Shown here: piece by piece, positions 40,502 to 52,575 of the stretch | Layout: each line of letters begins with the position of its first letter | Numbering within the stretch: position 1 is the first letter of the stretch | NCBI GenBank assembly: GCA_014773175.1 | Contig: VXCM01000801.1 | Span: forward strand, 62,001-126,000 | DNA length: 64,000 nt | From: Lucifuga dentata | Taxonomy: Eukaryota; Chordata; Actinopteri; Ophidiiformes; Bythitidae | Reading direction: 5' to 3' | Translations under genes and position numbers: made by a program | Notes under the pieces: model-generated | Told to the model about the DNA's origin: nothing | Databases searched by the model: none | What the model saw: the letters and a program-made list of their open reading frames with translations, nothing else

Positions 40502-41059
40502 GTGAGTTTAATGTGTGTGTTACATTATCAAGCCATATGTTCCCAAAGTTGGATGCTAACTAGCTAGCTAACTCGCACTAGCGGCCCAAGTAGTTAGTTT
40601 CTACGCCGGCGGGTATCCTTGGTAGGTAGCTTTAAGCTAACGTGGCTAATCCACTGCTAGATGTAGTTGGGAGTCAGGAAGTTTTTCCTTACGTTTAGCT
40701 GTGCGACTTCACGTGCATTACTTCATATGTAACAAGGCCCACAACAGCCACATTAATGTCAGCAAATAGATAACAGGTTTTTAATCTATTCCAGCGACAA
40801 ACATAGCTGCTGTTGCCAGCCAACGCCTTTACCTATTATTGTTAACGTTTAGCGTCTTGTTTACAACCTGGCTTAATTTCTGGTTTTAGGATGGAGAGTT
40901 ATAATGCAGTACTTAAATTACGATTTGCATATATAAAGTCAACTTATCTTGGGCCAAATGAAATGACTACGGTATTTCGCTTGAGTCCAGTGCTTTGTAA
41001 GTTAAATTAGTCTTACTCATGATTGTCCTATAATCGTTTGTCCAACAGTGTCCCTTATT

Positions 41060-44000
41060 ATGGCCATTAGAGAACATGGCTGGCAACGGGAAGTCCTTAA
41101 GTTTAATCAGAATAAACCCCATGGCCTTCTGCGACCCTGCCAGCATCTCTCTGCTGAAAAGAACATGAAGCAGGTAGGTGGATCTGAAGAGCAAACACCT
41201 TGGCTTATTGTGTAAATAATTGCCCAGTTGTCTTTTAAATCCTGGTGACTGTGAAGTAGTGCAGTACTCTTTCAGTCGTAGAGAATGTAGTGGCCTCACC
41301 CCTTATCCTTTTGTTTTAGGTGGATATTATAAATAAGGAAGAATTAGATAACGACAGGTGAGTGTCCAGTCCACATCTATAGGACTCATCAAATTATGAT
41401 CCCTCACTGTCAGTATCAGCACAGATTATCCCTCTCAGTCACTGGACCATTAAAGGGGGACTGCACCAATTTTACATATTAAATTCACTTAATGGGTCAT
41501 GGGGACCATTTTTCAGTCTGTGAATACAACTGTACCAAGGCTTTTGTGGTTTTAAAGGAAAACGTGCAAAGTCTGGAAAACTGTCTCTCCTGACATTGCA
41601 AGGGTTTTTCCAGCTGTTGGTACTGAAAACTAAAAGTTTGAAATATAAAGCCAGTTTTAGAAGTTGAGGGCATTGAATTTACAAAAGCATGGACATTTAT
41701 GACATTAGGAACCAAAGTGGGATGTCTGAATTTACTAGTTGAGAATTCTGACTTCTGACCTCCAAGTGTTCAGCACTCAAGATGACAAATGTAAATGAAA
41801 GACATGGCTGATCTCGAAGAAGCTCATCTTTGTGTGGGAAATCTTTACACTTACCTATCAATGGCACACAGTTATGTAGATGCTATAGATAGTTAACTAG
41901 CATTGGCATACATATTGTGACATCAGTTTACATACATAAGAAGTTTTATTCTATTTATAATTCTTTTAATCCTTGTCATGCAAGAACGTTTACTTGATTC
42001 GGCTGTTAGCTGTTAATTAACAAAGCTCACCTCCACGGACGCTGCCATGTTGAGTGACGTTAGAGCAACTTCTCACCTGTGAAGTCACAGTAGATGGATT
42101 TGGCCCAAGTTTCCATAACAGAATTCCGACTTCAAGTGCTGCTCCAAACGCACCTTTTCAAGTAGGAGGTCTTAAAATTTCAAATTCCAAGTTGTCTAGA
42201 ACACAGCATTAGTTCAGTACTAGTGGCTATTAACAGATGCACTCTAAGGCTAAAGTATGTGGATACTCCTTTTAATTAGTGGGTTCAGGTTGCTAACAGG
42301 TGCATTAAATGCCCAGTAGGTCCAGTGAAGGTGAATTTTAATACTATAGCATACAGTTCCTGTGTCAGCATGACAATGCTGTGAGCAGAAAATGAGGTCC
42401 ATAAGGAAATGCCTTTCTCTGTTTGTTATGGAATGGTCTCAACCCCATTGAAGACCTTTGAGATGAATTGGAATTCCAACTGAAAGCCAGGCCTTATCAC
42501 CAGTTATCAGCACCTCACCTCGCTAGTGCACTTATGACTGAATGGAAGCAAATCCTTGCAGAGAATTAGATGATCAACTATAACGTATACGTGCAACGTT
42601 CGGGTGTCCATATGCTTTGGACCATGCAGTATTGATTAGTTTCGACTTAGAGTATAACACAACTAAATTTGATCTCATAACACAATGCGCTATACTGTAC
42701 TTCACTAATTTGGATTTTTTTTTTTTTTTTTNTTTTTTTTTTTTTTTTGGTAATGTCGGTTTTGGGTCCCTTGTTGTTAGGGAAGTGTATTCCTACATCA
42801 GTGTAGTCCTCTTTTAAGTCACCTTTCCATAACACCATACCAGTAGCTGTGAATTTCAGATTTTGCCCTTTTAAAACGGCTTCATACTTGCCCCATGTCG
42901 ACTTTTCTCCTGGCAGATTTCAAGTGCATTACAGAGTAAACAGTCCAGGCAAAGTGAGACGATCATCTTGCAAGCGGACGGGTTGTCCCTTGGTAGAGGT
43001 GGGCTTGAAGCTGCACCGCCAAAAATCAGATGTAGGCTGTTCCCGTAAGCCCGGGATGGCCAACAAAGAAAATGAGCTGACGTGTTCCGATGACGCGAGG
43101 GGCATTCACTACAGTGACAACTGTGGGCGCCCTGTGAGCTCTGCAGGAGCCTCCAAGATGGCAGGAGCCAGTTCTAAGTACAGTGATTTTGCTGAGGTAA
43201 AACATAAGGTGGAATCTATTCTTTTACATTTAAAATATAACTAGTGCTTTCTCTGCTGTGGCATAACCTCCACACTTTTCATTCTTTCCTGGTGTTCATA
43301 AAATTTGCAGCTTTGTAACAGACACTGAACTCTTTGCGCATTGTCCTTTTTTGCATAGGTATCAAAGGATCATGAAGCCATGACTCATGTACTTTTTGGA
43401 AGGAACCTTCGACTAAATGTAGCGTTGACACTATGGCAAAAAAACGCCAGTGAGTTGGTGGCCTACCTAATAAGGTAAAGCAATGCCAGCTAACACTACA
43501 TTTCGTTGGTGTTTGATCATTCTTAAAGCACATGCTAAATCTTCAGTCGTGTTTGATTTCCCAGAATTCAAGACACAGGAGTGCTGCTCGACTGCTTACC
43601 TGTCTTAACAAACAAGTGAGTCCCATCTGGGTTATTCATGTGTTTTAGCTTTTGAATTATGAAGTTTCACAAACAATGGACTGCCCTCATTGCAAATAAT
43701 AGAGTAAATGTACATTAATGTATTATTCATGTAGCTTCATTATCTGATTAGTGGCATTTCCTTTTGTGCATATAAATGTAGACATGCATAAATATGAAAT
43801 ATACTTCAAATTTGAAGTTTATAAAGGAATGAAATTTCAGTCCTTTGTGGCTCTGTTTTTGTTAACATCCTGTAGTATTTAGGTCATAATTTGTTAAGAC
43901 ACATTGTACACAGAGATTAAATGTACATAATGGAAACAATCCTCCCAAAATGCAAACATGTTAAAACAAAACATGAATATAAACTGGTGTTGAATAGAAC

Positions 44001-45225
44001 ATGAAACTATAATCAGTGCACATGTGCTTGGTTAGGTTATAGTTACATCTATAGCTTCCTAATTATCTGCTTTTATTTTCTATCGTCAGCCTTCAAACTG
44101 AAACACCACGTTTTTCACTTGGCTGCTGTGTTGACCTTCTGCCCCAAATAAAAGTGATTCTTGCCAGTAAATATGAAGAGTAAGTGTCAAAGAATTACAT
44201 TAATGTTGAGCGATCAGGCTCTTTGATAATATATTTGAACCAACTGGTCTGGTTTGTTAATCTGCTTTTTACAGACACATAACGGTGGGTTTACACTGGG
44301 TTCAATCTGTCATCAAGAAATGGTGGCCAGAGCTTTCTACAAATGAGAAAACACTGCGGGACAGTTGTTCAGAAGACAGGTAGGAAGTATCTGTCATATG
44401 AAAATTAATGAGAGGGGGAGGGGTGTGATGATGCATGACTGTATGTTTGTTTGCAGGAATATTGAAGTCTTGAAGCAGCGGCTGAAGGATTTGTGGAAGG
44501 AGGGAACACGATTACGGTTTGTTCCAGGATCTACAGGAGAACTGGCAAAGGTGAGGGCGATGCTGTTAACATTGTATATATCAGTGACAATGCCATAACA
44601 GATATCTTTAAAATAAATCACTCTTTAACGCAACATATTTCCAAAATGTAAGCTTTTCAGGAACTAATAACCTAAAATCTAAATATTTAACCCCCTAAAG
44701 CAGTAAGTAGTTGTGCAATTATTTGAATAGCCAAAGTTGTACATGTTTTTACAGCACAGTGATGTTTAAGAACCTTTTGTCATGTCTCAGAGTTTTAGAA
44801 TATGACTTTCAAATGGCATTTAAATGTCATTCAGTAGGCTTTGGAAATATGAAAAAAAAAAAAAATGCTCGTATTTTCTTTGCTTGAGTTGAAGCTGTGG
44901 ATTTGGGTGTCAATTTGCACAAAAAAAAAAAAAAAGTTGGCTAATTGGCTAATTTTTTTTTCATCCTGTTTCATGAAGAAGTGCATCAGATCACGAAAAG
45001 AACTACAGTTTCAGTTCCATTTCATTCCATCAGACATTTAAAGCAATAATAACTCAAACAAATTAAATGATTTGAAAGCTTCAAGTTTCAAGCAAGATCA
45101 CATTTTGCAATAATTATCTACCAAGTAGTCCTTTATCTTATGCAGTCATGTGTAAAGAAAGCTAATATGATATCTTAACTTTCATATTACAGGCCATAGA
45201 GGCTTATCTATCACAGCTGCCCTGA
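41060..45225 (+). CDS. KATNBL1: Katanin regulatory subunit B1-like protein 1 (KATNBL1), nine coding exons
   Basis: The coding exons I read are 41060-41173, 41320-41357, 42917-43196, 43359-43474, 43565-43615, 44090-44179, 44275-44379, 44457-44550 and 45193-45225. All junctions are AG/GT and all phases agree. They give 306 residues plus a TGA; human KATNBL1 is about 304. Landmarks recalled from the human protein are present: KNMKQV near residue 34, MANKENEL at 98-105, then a C-terminal helical domain (about 145-306) with [17 protein letters not shown] and a final AYLSQLP. This domain resembles the con80 domain of katanin p80, which binds the p60 severing ATPase. Family knowledge: KATNBL1 binds katanin p60 subunits, modulates microtubule severing, and is nuclear in interphase and at spindle poles in mitosis. 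The N-terminal half is basic (KVRRSSCKR), fitting nuclear targeting. The ATG at 41060 fits the human N-terminal length, but no in-frame stop precedes it in its exon. Introns carry transposon debris. The identity is secure; the exact 5' end is less so. Confidence 0.93.
41358..42916 (+). other. KATNBL1 intron between coding exons 2 and 3, repeat-rich
   Basis: This is the largest intron of the gene, about 1.56 kb. It holds the Tc1-like fragment, a poly-T run interrupted by a single N at 42732, and repeat-like sequence around 41450-42200. I see no exon-like open frame flanked by splice sites. Confidence 0.7.
42245..42632. mobile_element. Decayed Tc1/mariner-like fragment in a KATNBL1 intron
   Basis: The two ends form an inverted repeat: AAAGTATGTGGATACTCC near 42252 and GGGTGTCCATATGCTTTGG near 42602, the complement of the first with a few changes. 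Between them the plus strand has remnants of the end of a Tc1-type transposase reading frame (about 42420-42560) with stops and indels. No intact transposase can be read. It lies between the second and third coding exons of KATNBL1 and leaves the splice sites untouched. Confidence 0.6.
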
Positions 45226-45737
45226 CAGTTGACTATGTAGCACTGAGGATGTGACCACTACTGCTGGATTATGGCTGTTTCGAACTGATAATGGTGCCAG
45301 AGAAATGGACTGGCTCATTTTGCTTCTCAACTCAAACCTCTTAGTGGAACTGAATTTGACAATTAAGACACTCCCTCAGTTGGAACTGGAGAGAGTTATG
45401 GAGGGTGAAAGAGCCTTTGACAGGAAAATGACTACTTCACATTGAAGTGGATCGTCTTTTGAAGGGATATACAGCAGACCTCCATGAGACGGTGTAGGTC
45501 GCACTATGAAGTGCCAAACTCTTTCTTATCACGACACACTTTGCCAAGGAAAGCAAATGCACTTGTGGATGTGATGACTGCTCAGCTGATTGTGTTGTAC
45601 ACCTGGGTTCTTCTGAATCAAGAATGTCAAACTACAACAGTCTTAAATTATTAGAGCACTTCCAATTTTTTTTCATTTTGCCTCTTCACATGATGTTTGA
45701 CTATTGTAAAAACAATGATTCTTTTAATTTTCTTTTA

Positions 45738-45743
45738 AATAAA
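45738..45743 (+). other. KATNBL1: Poly(A) signal of KATNBL1
   Basis: AATAAA lies 513 bp after the KATNBL1 stop codon, in a T-rich stretch. It is the first canonical signal after the stop and leaves about 415 bp to the EMC7 start codon. The choice of this signal is inferred. Confidence 0.6.
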
Positions 45744-46117
45744 TTTGTTAAAAATCAAAGCCTGATTTTTTGTTTTCTTTTTTTAATTGTATTTCATTGA
45801 GTGGTGTTCACGGGTAAATACACATTTCTTTTAACCCGTCTTTATTGCAACATAAGTGACCTCAGCAGATCATTCTGCCACAATTTTTTTTCAATACATT
45901 ATTTAAAAGACTTAATGGCGTAAGTCCGTTCTGGTAAACACAGCTGTTAATGCTGAGTGGTACAATAAAGTTTTTTTTTTTTTTTTTTTTTTTGAATGTG
46001 GCGTCATTTTCCGCAGAGACAGCTGATGTGAGGTCTTCGCTTCAAATTGGTCTTGAGTACATGTTGACGCACATATAATTAGACTAAACTCAATTTAAAA
46101 AAAAAAAAAAAAAAAAN

Positions 46118-46150
<33 letters not shown>

Positions 46151-46158
46151 CACACAAT
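45744..46158 (+). promoter_or_regulatory. Intergenic interval and probable EMC7 promoter, with an assembly gap
   Basis: Only about 415 bp separate the KATNBL1 poly(A) signal from the EMC7 start codon, so the EMC7 promoter must lie here or inside the KATNBL1 3' end. The last 65 bases are a poly-A run broken by an N (46117), followed by (TA)n and (CA)n. I see no TATA box at a convincing distance. Human PGBD4 sits in the matching interval; I see no trace of it here. Confidence 0.45.
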
Positions 46159-48274
46159 ATGTTGTGGAGAGAACGAATACCGCTGTTATGGCTTTTCATG
46201 CACACTTGTCTCGTCGTTGTGTGGTGTTTTACTGATATGGACACCGGGCCTGGCTTGGGTTTATCGACACAGCCGAACGGAGATCGGTTTAAAATCGAGG
46301 GAAGAGCAATAGTTCCTGGAGTGAAAACACAAGACTGGGTTTCCACAGCACGAGTGTTGGTGGAAGGCGAGGAATGTGTTGGTTTTTTGAGGTAAGACAT
46401 TGTTACAGTCCAGCTTTCTAGCCAGCTAGCTCCTCAGCTAGGCTAGCTACCGTAGCCAGCTAAATATGCGGCTAACTGCACAGCTGCTGCCTGCTAGCAG
46501 CTAAGCTAACGCTACAGGTGAGGTACTGTTCATAGCTAATATTTACGGCTTTTCCTGTCGTCACCAGGTGCTAACAAAACTAGAACAAATATAGATTAAG
46601 AATTTTCAAAATATTATAATTAGAAGTCATTTTTAATGGTAAAAATTTGAGAATAAATCCCCCCCGAAGCCACAAATACATTTATTTAAACAAGTGGACA
46701 AAATGTAGACACTAATCAAAAACATGCATACAAATTTTAGAAAACGTTGCTTTATGCATGAATTTTTTTTGTCAGCCTTCGCACACACGTATCAATTTAG
46801 ATATGTTTATTTTCTTTGAAATAAATGTTTTTTTAAAAAGCTGCTAATTGTACGGGCTGAAAAGTCATTTTACCTTTGAGTTTGGAATTTTCACATGTAA
46901 ATTTATGCTGAAAAAAAAAGTTGCTGTCACAGCATATTCATTCCACAATAACATACCACAGAATTTCTATTTTATCAAATCTTTTGTCCATTGTGCTATT
47001 GTGTCGTGAAAGTCAGATTTTCTTCCAAAAGAAAAGAAAAAAAAAGCAAAATTATCCGTGTAGCTGCATTATTTACACTTTTTTTTTTTTTTTATNTTTT
47101 TTTTTTTTTTAATTAATGTAGTTGCCACCATCTCTTGTTACAGAACTGATGGAAGTTTTGCAGTGAATGATGTCCCTTCAGGATCTTATGTCGTGGAAGT
47201 TGTTACTCCTACATATAGATTTGAACCAGTGCGTGTTGACATCACATCCAAAGGGAAAATGAGGTAAGGTCTTAATATTTTGGGAAGCTGAAGAGGCCTG
47301 AGTGTTGCTACGTTGCCTTAGTAATCAATGTTCGTCTCATAGGGCACGTCTTGTGAACTACATCAAAACTTCAGAAGTGACTCGCCAGCCATATCCTCTT
47401 CAAATCAGGTCTACGGGTCCGCACACTTACTTCATGAAGAGGGAAACGTGGGGATGGACAGACTTCCTCATGAACCCCATGGTAAAAACAAATAAATGGG
47501 ATTGCACAGAACTCACTGCAAATGTGTGATGTATTGTCTCCATATACAACAGTAAGATAGAGAGAGAGAGAGATGTATAGTATATTATTATATAATGAGT
47601 GTAGATGATGTTAGTGGATGTCACATTTTGAATGATCCCCATGAGTGCTTTTGATGCCCTTTTTTAAAAATCATTGTTTTTGTTGCTCCTGCAGGTTATG
47701 ATGATGGTTCTCCCCCTGCTGATTATTGTTCTATTACCCAAGGTTGTCAACACCAATGACCCAGAGATGAGAAAGGTAAAGAATCCTGAATAGCTTGGGA
47801 TGTTGATGAATTGTCTCAGGTATACTGTATGTTAGTAGAGGTTTCTGATTGTAGATGCAAAAAGTAGTACATTTTATTATTAAATACTCCAAAATTGAGA
47901 ATACGCTCCATAAAAATTCTCTCTGTATGTGCACAAATGTGTTTTTTAATGTGCATAACCAGTGTCACCTTATCGAGAGAGAAGAATTTGGCAGTATCCC
48001 GTGTGATACATTGCATGTCATAATTTATGAAGAATTTCAAGTGTTCGGGTGCAGAATGTTCCCAGCCTTGCTACCCCTTCAGCAGGTCACCTACAGCTGT
48101 TTTCATTTTGTGCTGTCTATACAGGAAATGGAGCAGTCCATGAACATGCTGAACCCCAACCCTGAACTTCCAGATGTCTCTGAGTTCATGACCAAACTCT
48201 TCTCCGGCTCCAAAGGCTCCGGCAAGACAGGCAGCAGCAGCAAAGGTAGCAGGCCACCAGTCAAGAGGAGGTAG
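46159..48274 (+). CDS. EMC7: ER membrane protein complex subunit 7 (EMC7), five exons
   Basis: Exons are 46159-46391, 47144-47263, 47343-47481, 47695-47775 and 48125-48274, with AG/GT junctions and consistent phase. They give 240 residues plus a TAG; human EMC7 is 242. Order in the protein: a hydrophobic N-terminal signal sequence (about 1-25), a lumenal beta-sandwich (about 40-155) with [20 protein letters not shown] and [12 protein letters not shown], a single membrane segment encoded by exon 4 (about 160-180, [14 protein letters not shown]), and a cytosolic tail with [10 protein letters not shown] ending in a Ser/Gly/Lys-rich stretch. EMC7 is a peripheral lumenal-side subunit of the EMC insertase, which places tail-anchored and multi-pass proteins in the ER membrane. 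It follows KATNBL1 in tandem, 933 bp from stop to start. The signal sequence differs from human, which is normal. The upstream DNA is a poly-A/TA run with an N, so the 5' UTR cannot be trusted. Confidence 0.95.
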
Positions 48275-48725
48275 TACCAGATGTGGTCCATCACGCTGCC
48301 TAAAGAAGCATGAGGCAGTGCTGTGGAAGCAAGATTTCTGTCATTTTTTCTCTCTCTGGATCTGCTGTACAGTTTTCTTTAATAGATGTTTGAACACATC
48401 TCGATTGCAAATATTGAATTGGAATGAGTGAGTAAAGAATTTTCACACTGCACTAGTAGAAATTTCTTTAAACTCCATTCAAAAGTTAATTGTTTATTTG
48501 ATGTTTACTTCCTTCATCTCACTGTTGCGCTCATCCTTAACATTAGTCTTTTCCGTGCTAACCCTCTGCATTCTTCGCTGCTGCTAATTCAATGCTAATT
48601 CCACTACCTGAAAGAGAACATATATACATTCAGAGGTTTTCTGTTTTTGAATTCAATAATAATAACTGTGAATGAAGATTAGTTGAATTTTAAGCCTGAT
48701 AAATTCTTATTTAAAAACTTAAATG

Positions 48726-48731
48726 AATAAA
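48726..48731 (+). other. EMC7: Candidate poly(A) signal of EMC7
   Basis: AATAAA lies about 450 bp after the EMC7 stop. A second AATAAA at 49004-49009 could also be used. Either is plausible for the length of the 3' UTR. Confidence 0.5.
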
Positions 48732-50135
48732 TTGCAATGATATAATAATAATAATTGTGTTTTGTTTTATTTTTTTATTTTTTTTTTTGAGGTCTGCGTG
48801 TCTTAAAATATTTTGTTAGAAAGTGAGCACATGGCCTTCTTATTTTTTTAAATCGTTCTTATTTGGCATACTGTATGGATAAAGTACATATATATATGAG
48901 CCTAAACTGTATAGATAAGATTAATAATCTAGCAGTTCAGAGAATGAAAAGAGATGTGTGGTTACTGTCCAGATAACCACAGAGTGTAACTGGCTATGAT
49001 TTTAATAAAAATGACAGTGAAGTCTGCATTCATATGTGTCTGTGATAAATGCATTTGGGCAGGGGTGAAAAGTCACTCATTATATTGCATTAGAGTTGGT
49101 CCCAGGACTCCATCTCCAGGATTCCATCGTGGAGTCCTGGTACCACTGAGACCTTAGATCTCTTCTTGGGGTCCCTGGAGGTTGGTGCTTAGTAACAGTC
49201 ATGTCATGTTAGTTGTATATGTCAGTTGCTTGAGTGTGATTAGCATTTTTTTTTCTCCAAAATAATACAAATAGAATCATGCCACACAGAAAACAGGGGT
49301 GATGTTGAATATAGTCATACCAACAAAATTGTAATGCCATCTTTAAGTTTGTATTTCACTGTTCATATAATTTACAGAACTACTGTCACAAAACAGCAGA
49401 GACAATCAGCACAGATTCATTCACAAAAACATTTTGCAACTCTGAGCAGAAAAAGGCACAGAGTTTAGAGATACATTTGACATAAAACTGAAGGACAGTC
49501 CAATAATTTCCACCAGCTTCACTCATTCATCACAGACGTGATGGTCAAAACTCTGATGATGTAAAATTCTTCAAATACTTTATATTTTTTTTAATATCAT
49601 TTAATTTCTCTTTTACAGTAATACGAATATTGATGGGAAGCAAGGTGTGATCCTTTGTCTCCTGTAATATTTTTGTGAAACTAAATGATGTACAGATTAG
49701 CCCTTGGACACAATCAAATACAGTTGGTACAGATAAAGATAGAAAATGACTTAAAACATTCACAGAACACCTATAGTATATGCTTAATGATAATTTATGT
49801 ATTTGTAGTGTTAACATAAAATGCAATAGAATTTGCAAAATGTGTTATACAACATAAATTATTTTCAATTGTGTGTATATATATGCAGTACAAGTGAGCA
49901 ATAAAATAGAGTGTGAGGTTTGATGTTGAATCGTGTATTCATAAGGCAAGGCTTTGTTTTATTTAATATTTGGGAGGAGTAGTTAAATGCTGCATTTAAT
50001 TCTCATTTTGAGAATTGCCACATGTATTTTAAATATGAAAGTCAAATGCAGCACGTCATACTGCAATTCTAAATTATGTTTCAAGACATCCACATTTGGG
50101 CAAAAGCAATAAGTTGGCTTTATTGTGATGTCATA
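48732..50135. other. Intergenic/3' UTR interval between convergent EMC7 and CHRM5
   Basis: EMC7 and CHRM5 converge here, 1.86 kb apart from stop to stop. The interval is AT-rich and contains the hairpin at 49098 but no open frame with coding character. Part of it is probably the CHRM5 3' UTR, which reads leftwards. Confidence 0.6.
49098..49144. repeat. Hairpin between EMC7 and CHRM5
   Basis: GGTCCCAGGACTCCA at 49098-49112 pairs with TGGAGTCCTGGTACC at 49130-49144, a 15 bp stem with one mismatch and a 17-base loop. It could be a folded 3' UTR element or a transposon end. Nothing around it decides between these. Confidence 0.5.
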
Positions 50136-51683
50136 TCAAGTCATTTTATTGTTGACATTTGGGTTTTGTCCACACCAGTGCAGCTTGTCCTCGCCTCTTC
50201 TCCTCTTCCTCCACTGGCAGAGCAGAAGCATACGAAAGGTTTTCTGAAAGGTTTTGTTGCAGAGAGCATAGCACATGGGGTTGACTGTGCTGTTGACATA
50301 GCACAGCCAGTAACCCAGGTGCCAGAGAGACACGGGGATGCATTCTGTGCAGAAGGTGGAGATGAGCACCATGATGTTATATGGTGTCCATGTCAGGATG
50401 AAGGCCAGGAGAATGGCACTGAGGGTCTGTGCTGCCTTTTTCTCCTTTACCAGCACCATCCTCTTCCTTTTAGTAATATGGTTCTTCATCGCAGGGTCCA
50501 TGGGTTTGGAGGTAGTGGAGGAAGAAGGGGAGGGGTTCTTGACGATTTGTTCTGCTTCAGGGAGGCAGGCAGATGCAGTTACAGGATTGCCATTCTTCCT
50601 ATTTGAACCAGGTTTGAATTTATAAGAGATGCACTTTTTACTGTTCTTCTTTGGAGGACTGGAAAAATACCTGTCTTCTTCATATTCCACAACCTGACCG
50701 TTATTATTACTTTGTCCATTATCTTGATCTTTGAAAGATCCCTGTGGAGATTCAACTGAAACATGTTGATCTTCTTCTTCAGATGAAGTGTAGCTGTTGA
50801 AGGAAGTGATCTGGTCTCCTTTAGCCAATACCTCATCTGATCTCGTTGTGGTCTTTGTGATGTTACTTTGGTTAGAGGAGGACCAGGAGGCCTGACTCCT
50901 CTCTCTCCTCTCTCTGGTGAAATGAAAGCAAGAATGAATTATATTTTTCTGTGGTTTAGCCCCCGCTGGCACATCAGCAGGTGCAAGCCCTTGGAGCTCT
51001 GCCAGGTCCTTTGTCCGTTTCTGTGTCTCTTTGTATATCCTACAGTACAGGATGGTCATAACAGAGACAGGGATGTAGAAAGCAGCAATGGCTGTGCCAA
51101 ATGTGATCACAGGCTGTGTTAAGAACTGGATCTGGCACTGGTCCTGGGGCACGGTTCTAGCTCCTACAAAGTACTGCCAGCAAAGAATGGGTGGCGCCCA
51201 GAGAACAAACGATACAAGCCATGCAAGGCCTATCATGATGGCAGCTCTCTTTGGTGTCCTCTTAGCCCTGTATGTTAGTGGCCTTGTAATAGAGAAATAC
51301 CTGTCAAAGCTTATGGCTAGTAAGTTCATAACTGAAGCATTGCTAGCAACATAATCCAGGGCTAGCCAGAGATCACATGCAAGGTTTCCCAGAGACCAAT
51401 ACCCCATTAGTATATATGTTGTGTATAAATTCATGGACAGCACTCCTATGATGAGGTCAGCAAATGCCAAGCTCAGTAGGTAGTAGTTGTTTACAGTCTT
51501 CAGTTGGCTGTTGACTTTGAATGACAGCATCACCAGGACATTACCAACAACTGTTATCAAGCTGACAATGGCTGACACTGTCGCTATGGCAATAACCTCC
51601 CACAGGCTGTGAGGAGGAGGAGTAGGCTGAAGTTGTGTTGTGTTGCCATCAAAAGTGACATTTGGGAGATCCTCTGCAGCCAT
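50136..51683 (-). CDS. CHRM5: Muscarinic acetylcholine receptor M5 (CHRM5)
   Basis: A single uninterrupted ORF of 515 residues (human M5 is 532). It is a class A GPCR: glycosylation sequons at N8 and N14, TM1 about 28-54, ligand-anchoring Asp110 in TM3 (LALDYVASN), the DRY motif at 127-129, the disulphide pair Cys103/Cys183, TM5 ending [17 protein letters not shown], an intracellular loop 3 of about 200 residues, TM6 with WTPYN at 432-436, and the NPxxY-type NPMCY at 468-472. I chose M5 over M1 and M3 by the recalled TM sequences and the [17 protein letters not shown] stretch, which follows human M5 closely. Family role: plasma-membrane receptor for acetylcholine coupling through Gq/11 to phospholipase C; the C-terminal part of loop 3 ([17 protein letters not shown]) contacts the G protein. 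Loop 3 is the divergent part and rich in Ser and Glu, typical of kinase and arrestin control. The start codon has a good context (GCAGCCATGG on the opposite strand) and the family's usual N-terminal length. Confidence 0.96.
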   Translation of the reverse strand: MAAEDLPNVTFDGNTTQLQPTPPPHSLWEVIAIATVSAIVSLITVVGNVLVMLSFKVNSQLKTVNNYYLLSLAFADLIIGVLSMNLYTTYILMGYWSLGNLACDLWLALDYVASNASVMNLLAISFDRYFSITRPLTYRAKRTPKRAAIMIGLAWLVSFVLWAPPILCWQYFVGARTVPQDQCQIQFLTQPVITFGTAIAAFYIPVSVMTILYCRIYKETQKRTKDLAELQGLAPADVPAGAKPQKNIIHSCFHFTRERRERSQASWSSSNQSNITKTTTRSDEVLAKGDQITSFNSYTSSEEEDQHVSVESPQGSFKDQDNGQSNNNGQVVEYEEDRYFSSPPKKNSKKCISYKFKPGSNRKNGNPVTASACLPEAEQIVKNPSPSSSTTSKPMDPAMKNHITKRKRMVLVKEKKAAQTLSAILLAFILTWTPYNIMVLISTFCTECIPVSLWHLGYWLCYVNSTVNPMCYALCNKTFQKTFRMLLLCQWRKRRRGEDKLHWCGQNPNVNNKMT

Positions 51684-51767
51684 GGTGTTGTGTTATCTGT
51701 TATGTTTAGTTAGCAGGTCAGTGGAGAGTGCCCTTCTGTGAGTCCATTTAGAATTATGAGTTTTCCT
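51684..51767 (-). promoter_or_regulatory. CHRM5: CHRM5 5' untranslated stretch with splice acceptor
   Basis: Reading leftwards, a pyrimidine-rich run ends in CATTTCAG with the AG at 51767-51766, followed by 82 bases of leader and then the CHRM5 ATG. Muscarinic receptor genes usually have an intronless coding exon preceded by separate non-coding exons, so this is probably the acceptor for the coding exon. The upstream exon must lie to the right, near or within AVEN. I could not place it. Confidence 0.6.
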
Positions 51768-51898
51768 GAAATGAAAGGAAAAACAGCAATGAGACATAAT
51801 TGCACTCAGTTCAACATTTAAATGTGTTTTTAGTTCAAAAATTTGATTGGAGGTTGCTATGTTACATGCCTTATAGATCTCTATTAAAATGTTGTCAT

Positions 51899-52412
51899 CA
51901 GAGGTGGAAAGAAATTATAACTCAAATACTGACTACTTTAGTACAATGCCAATACACTGGTGCATTCAACTTTTACTCCAAATATTTGACTTTTTAAACT
52001 AATCTGACAGCTGAAGATACCAGTTATTTAAGTTTACGATTTTACAATGAAATGATGAGACAAACTCCTAAAACATCACTAATATTGTTTTTCTTCCACC
52101 TTTCACTTATTTCTTTCTTCCTTTCCTCATTGTTTTCCTTCCTCTTCTCCTTCCCTATGTTTCTTGCCTTTCTTTTCTTCCTTTCTTGGACTGGTCTGAA
52201 AGCATGAAAATCTCTCTAAACATGGTCTTCAGCTAACAAGGAAAATTGGCTTTACTATCTTCACACAATTATTAATTTGAATAATACATAATTAATTTTG
52301 CTGTAAAACTTATTTACTAAAACGTTGAATGCAGAGCTTTTACTCGCAGTTAAGTAGTTTTCCACTGTGGTATTGCTATTTATTCATAAGTAAAGAATTC
52401 GAGTACTTTTTC
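51899..52412. mobile_element. Non-autonomous DNA-transposon-like repeat between CHRM5 and AVEN
   Basis: Starts CAGAGGTGGAAAGAAATTA and runs through sequence rich in 'ACTCAAATACT', 'TACTTTAGTAC' and 'GAGTACTTTTT'. This is the same family as the copies near 5.7 and 7.2 kb. The copy is diverged, carries a pyrimidine-rich insertion around 52090-52190, and has no coding capacity. It fills most of the interval between the CHRM5 coding exon and AVEN exon 1. Confidence 0.55.
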
Positions 52413-52575
52413 TTTATGAATGCCTATATTCCTGGGCACATGTAAACGTTTCCTTATTTGGTCCGATTGCGATCCGGAACCTGTAAAAGGTATTTGTGTA
52501 AGAGGACACCCTTTCATGTAGAACTCATTATGGTGTTGCAGTATAAACTCTCCGACCCTGCCGCAGTTAATCGCA

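Noticed and set aside
45226..46158. A PGBD4-like transposase gene between KATNBL1 and EMC7
   Set aside because: The interval is under 1 kb and shows no PiggyBac-type open frame.
50076..51354. Plus-strand open frames across the CHRM5 coding exon
   Set aside because: They are antisense shadows of the CHRM5 ORF.
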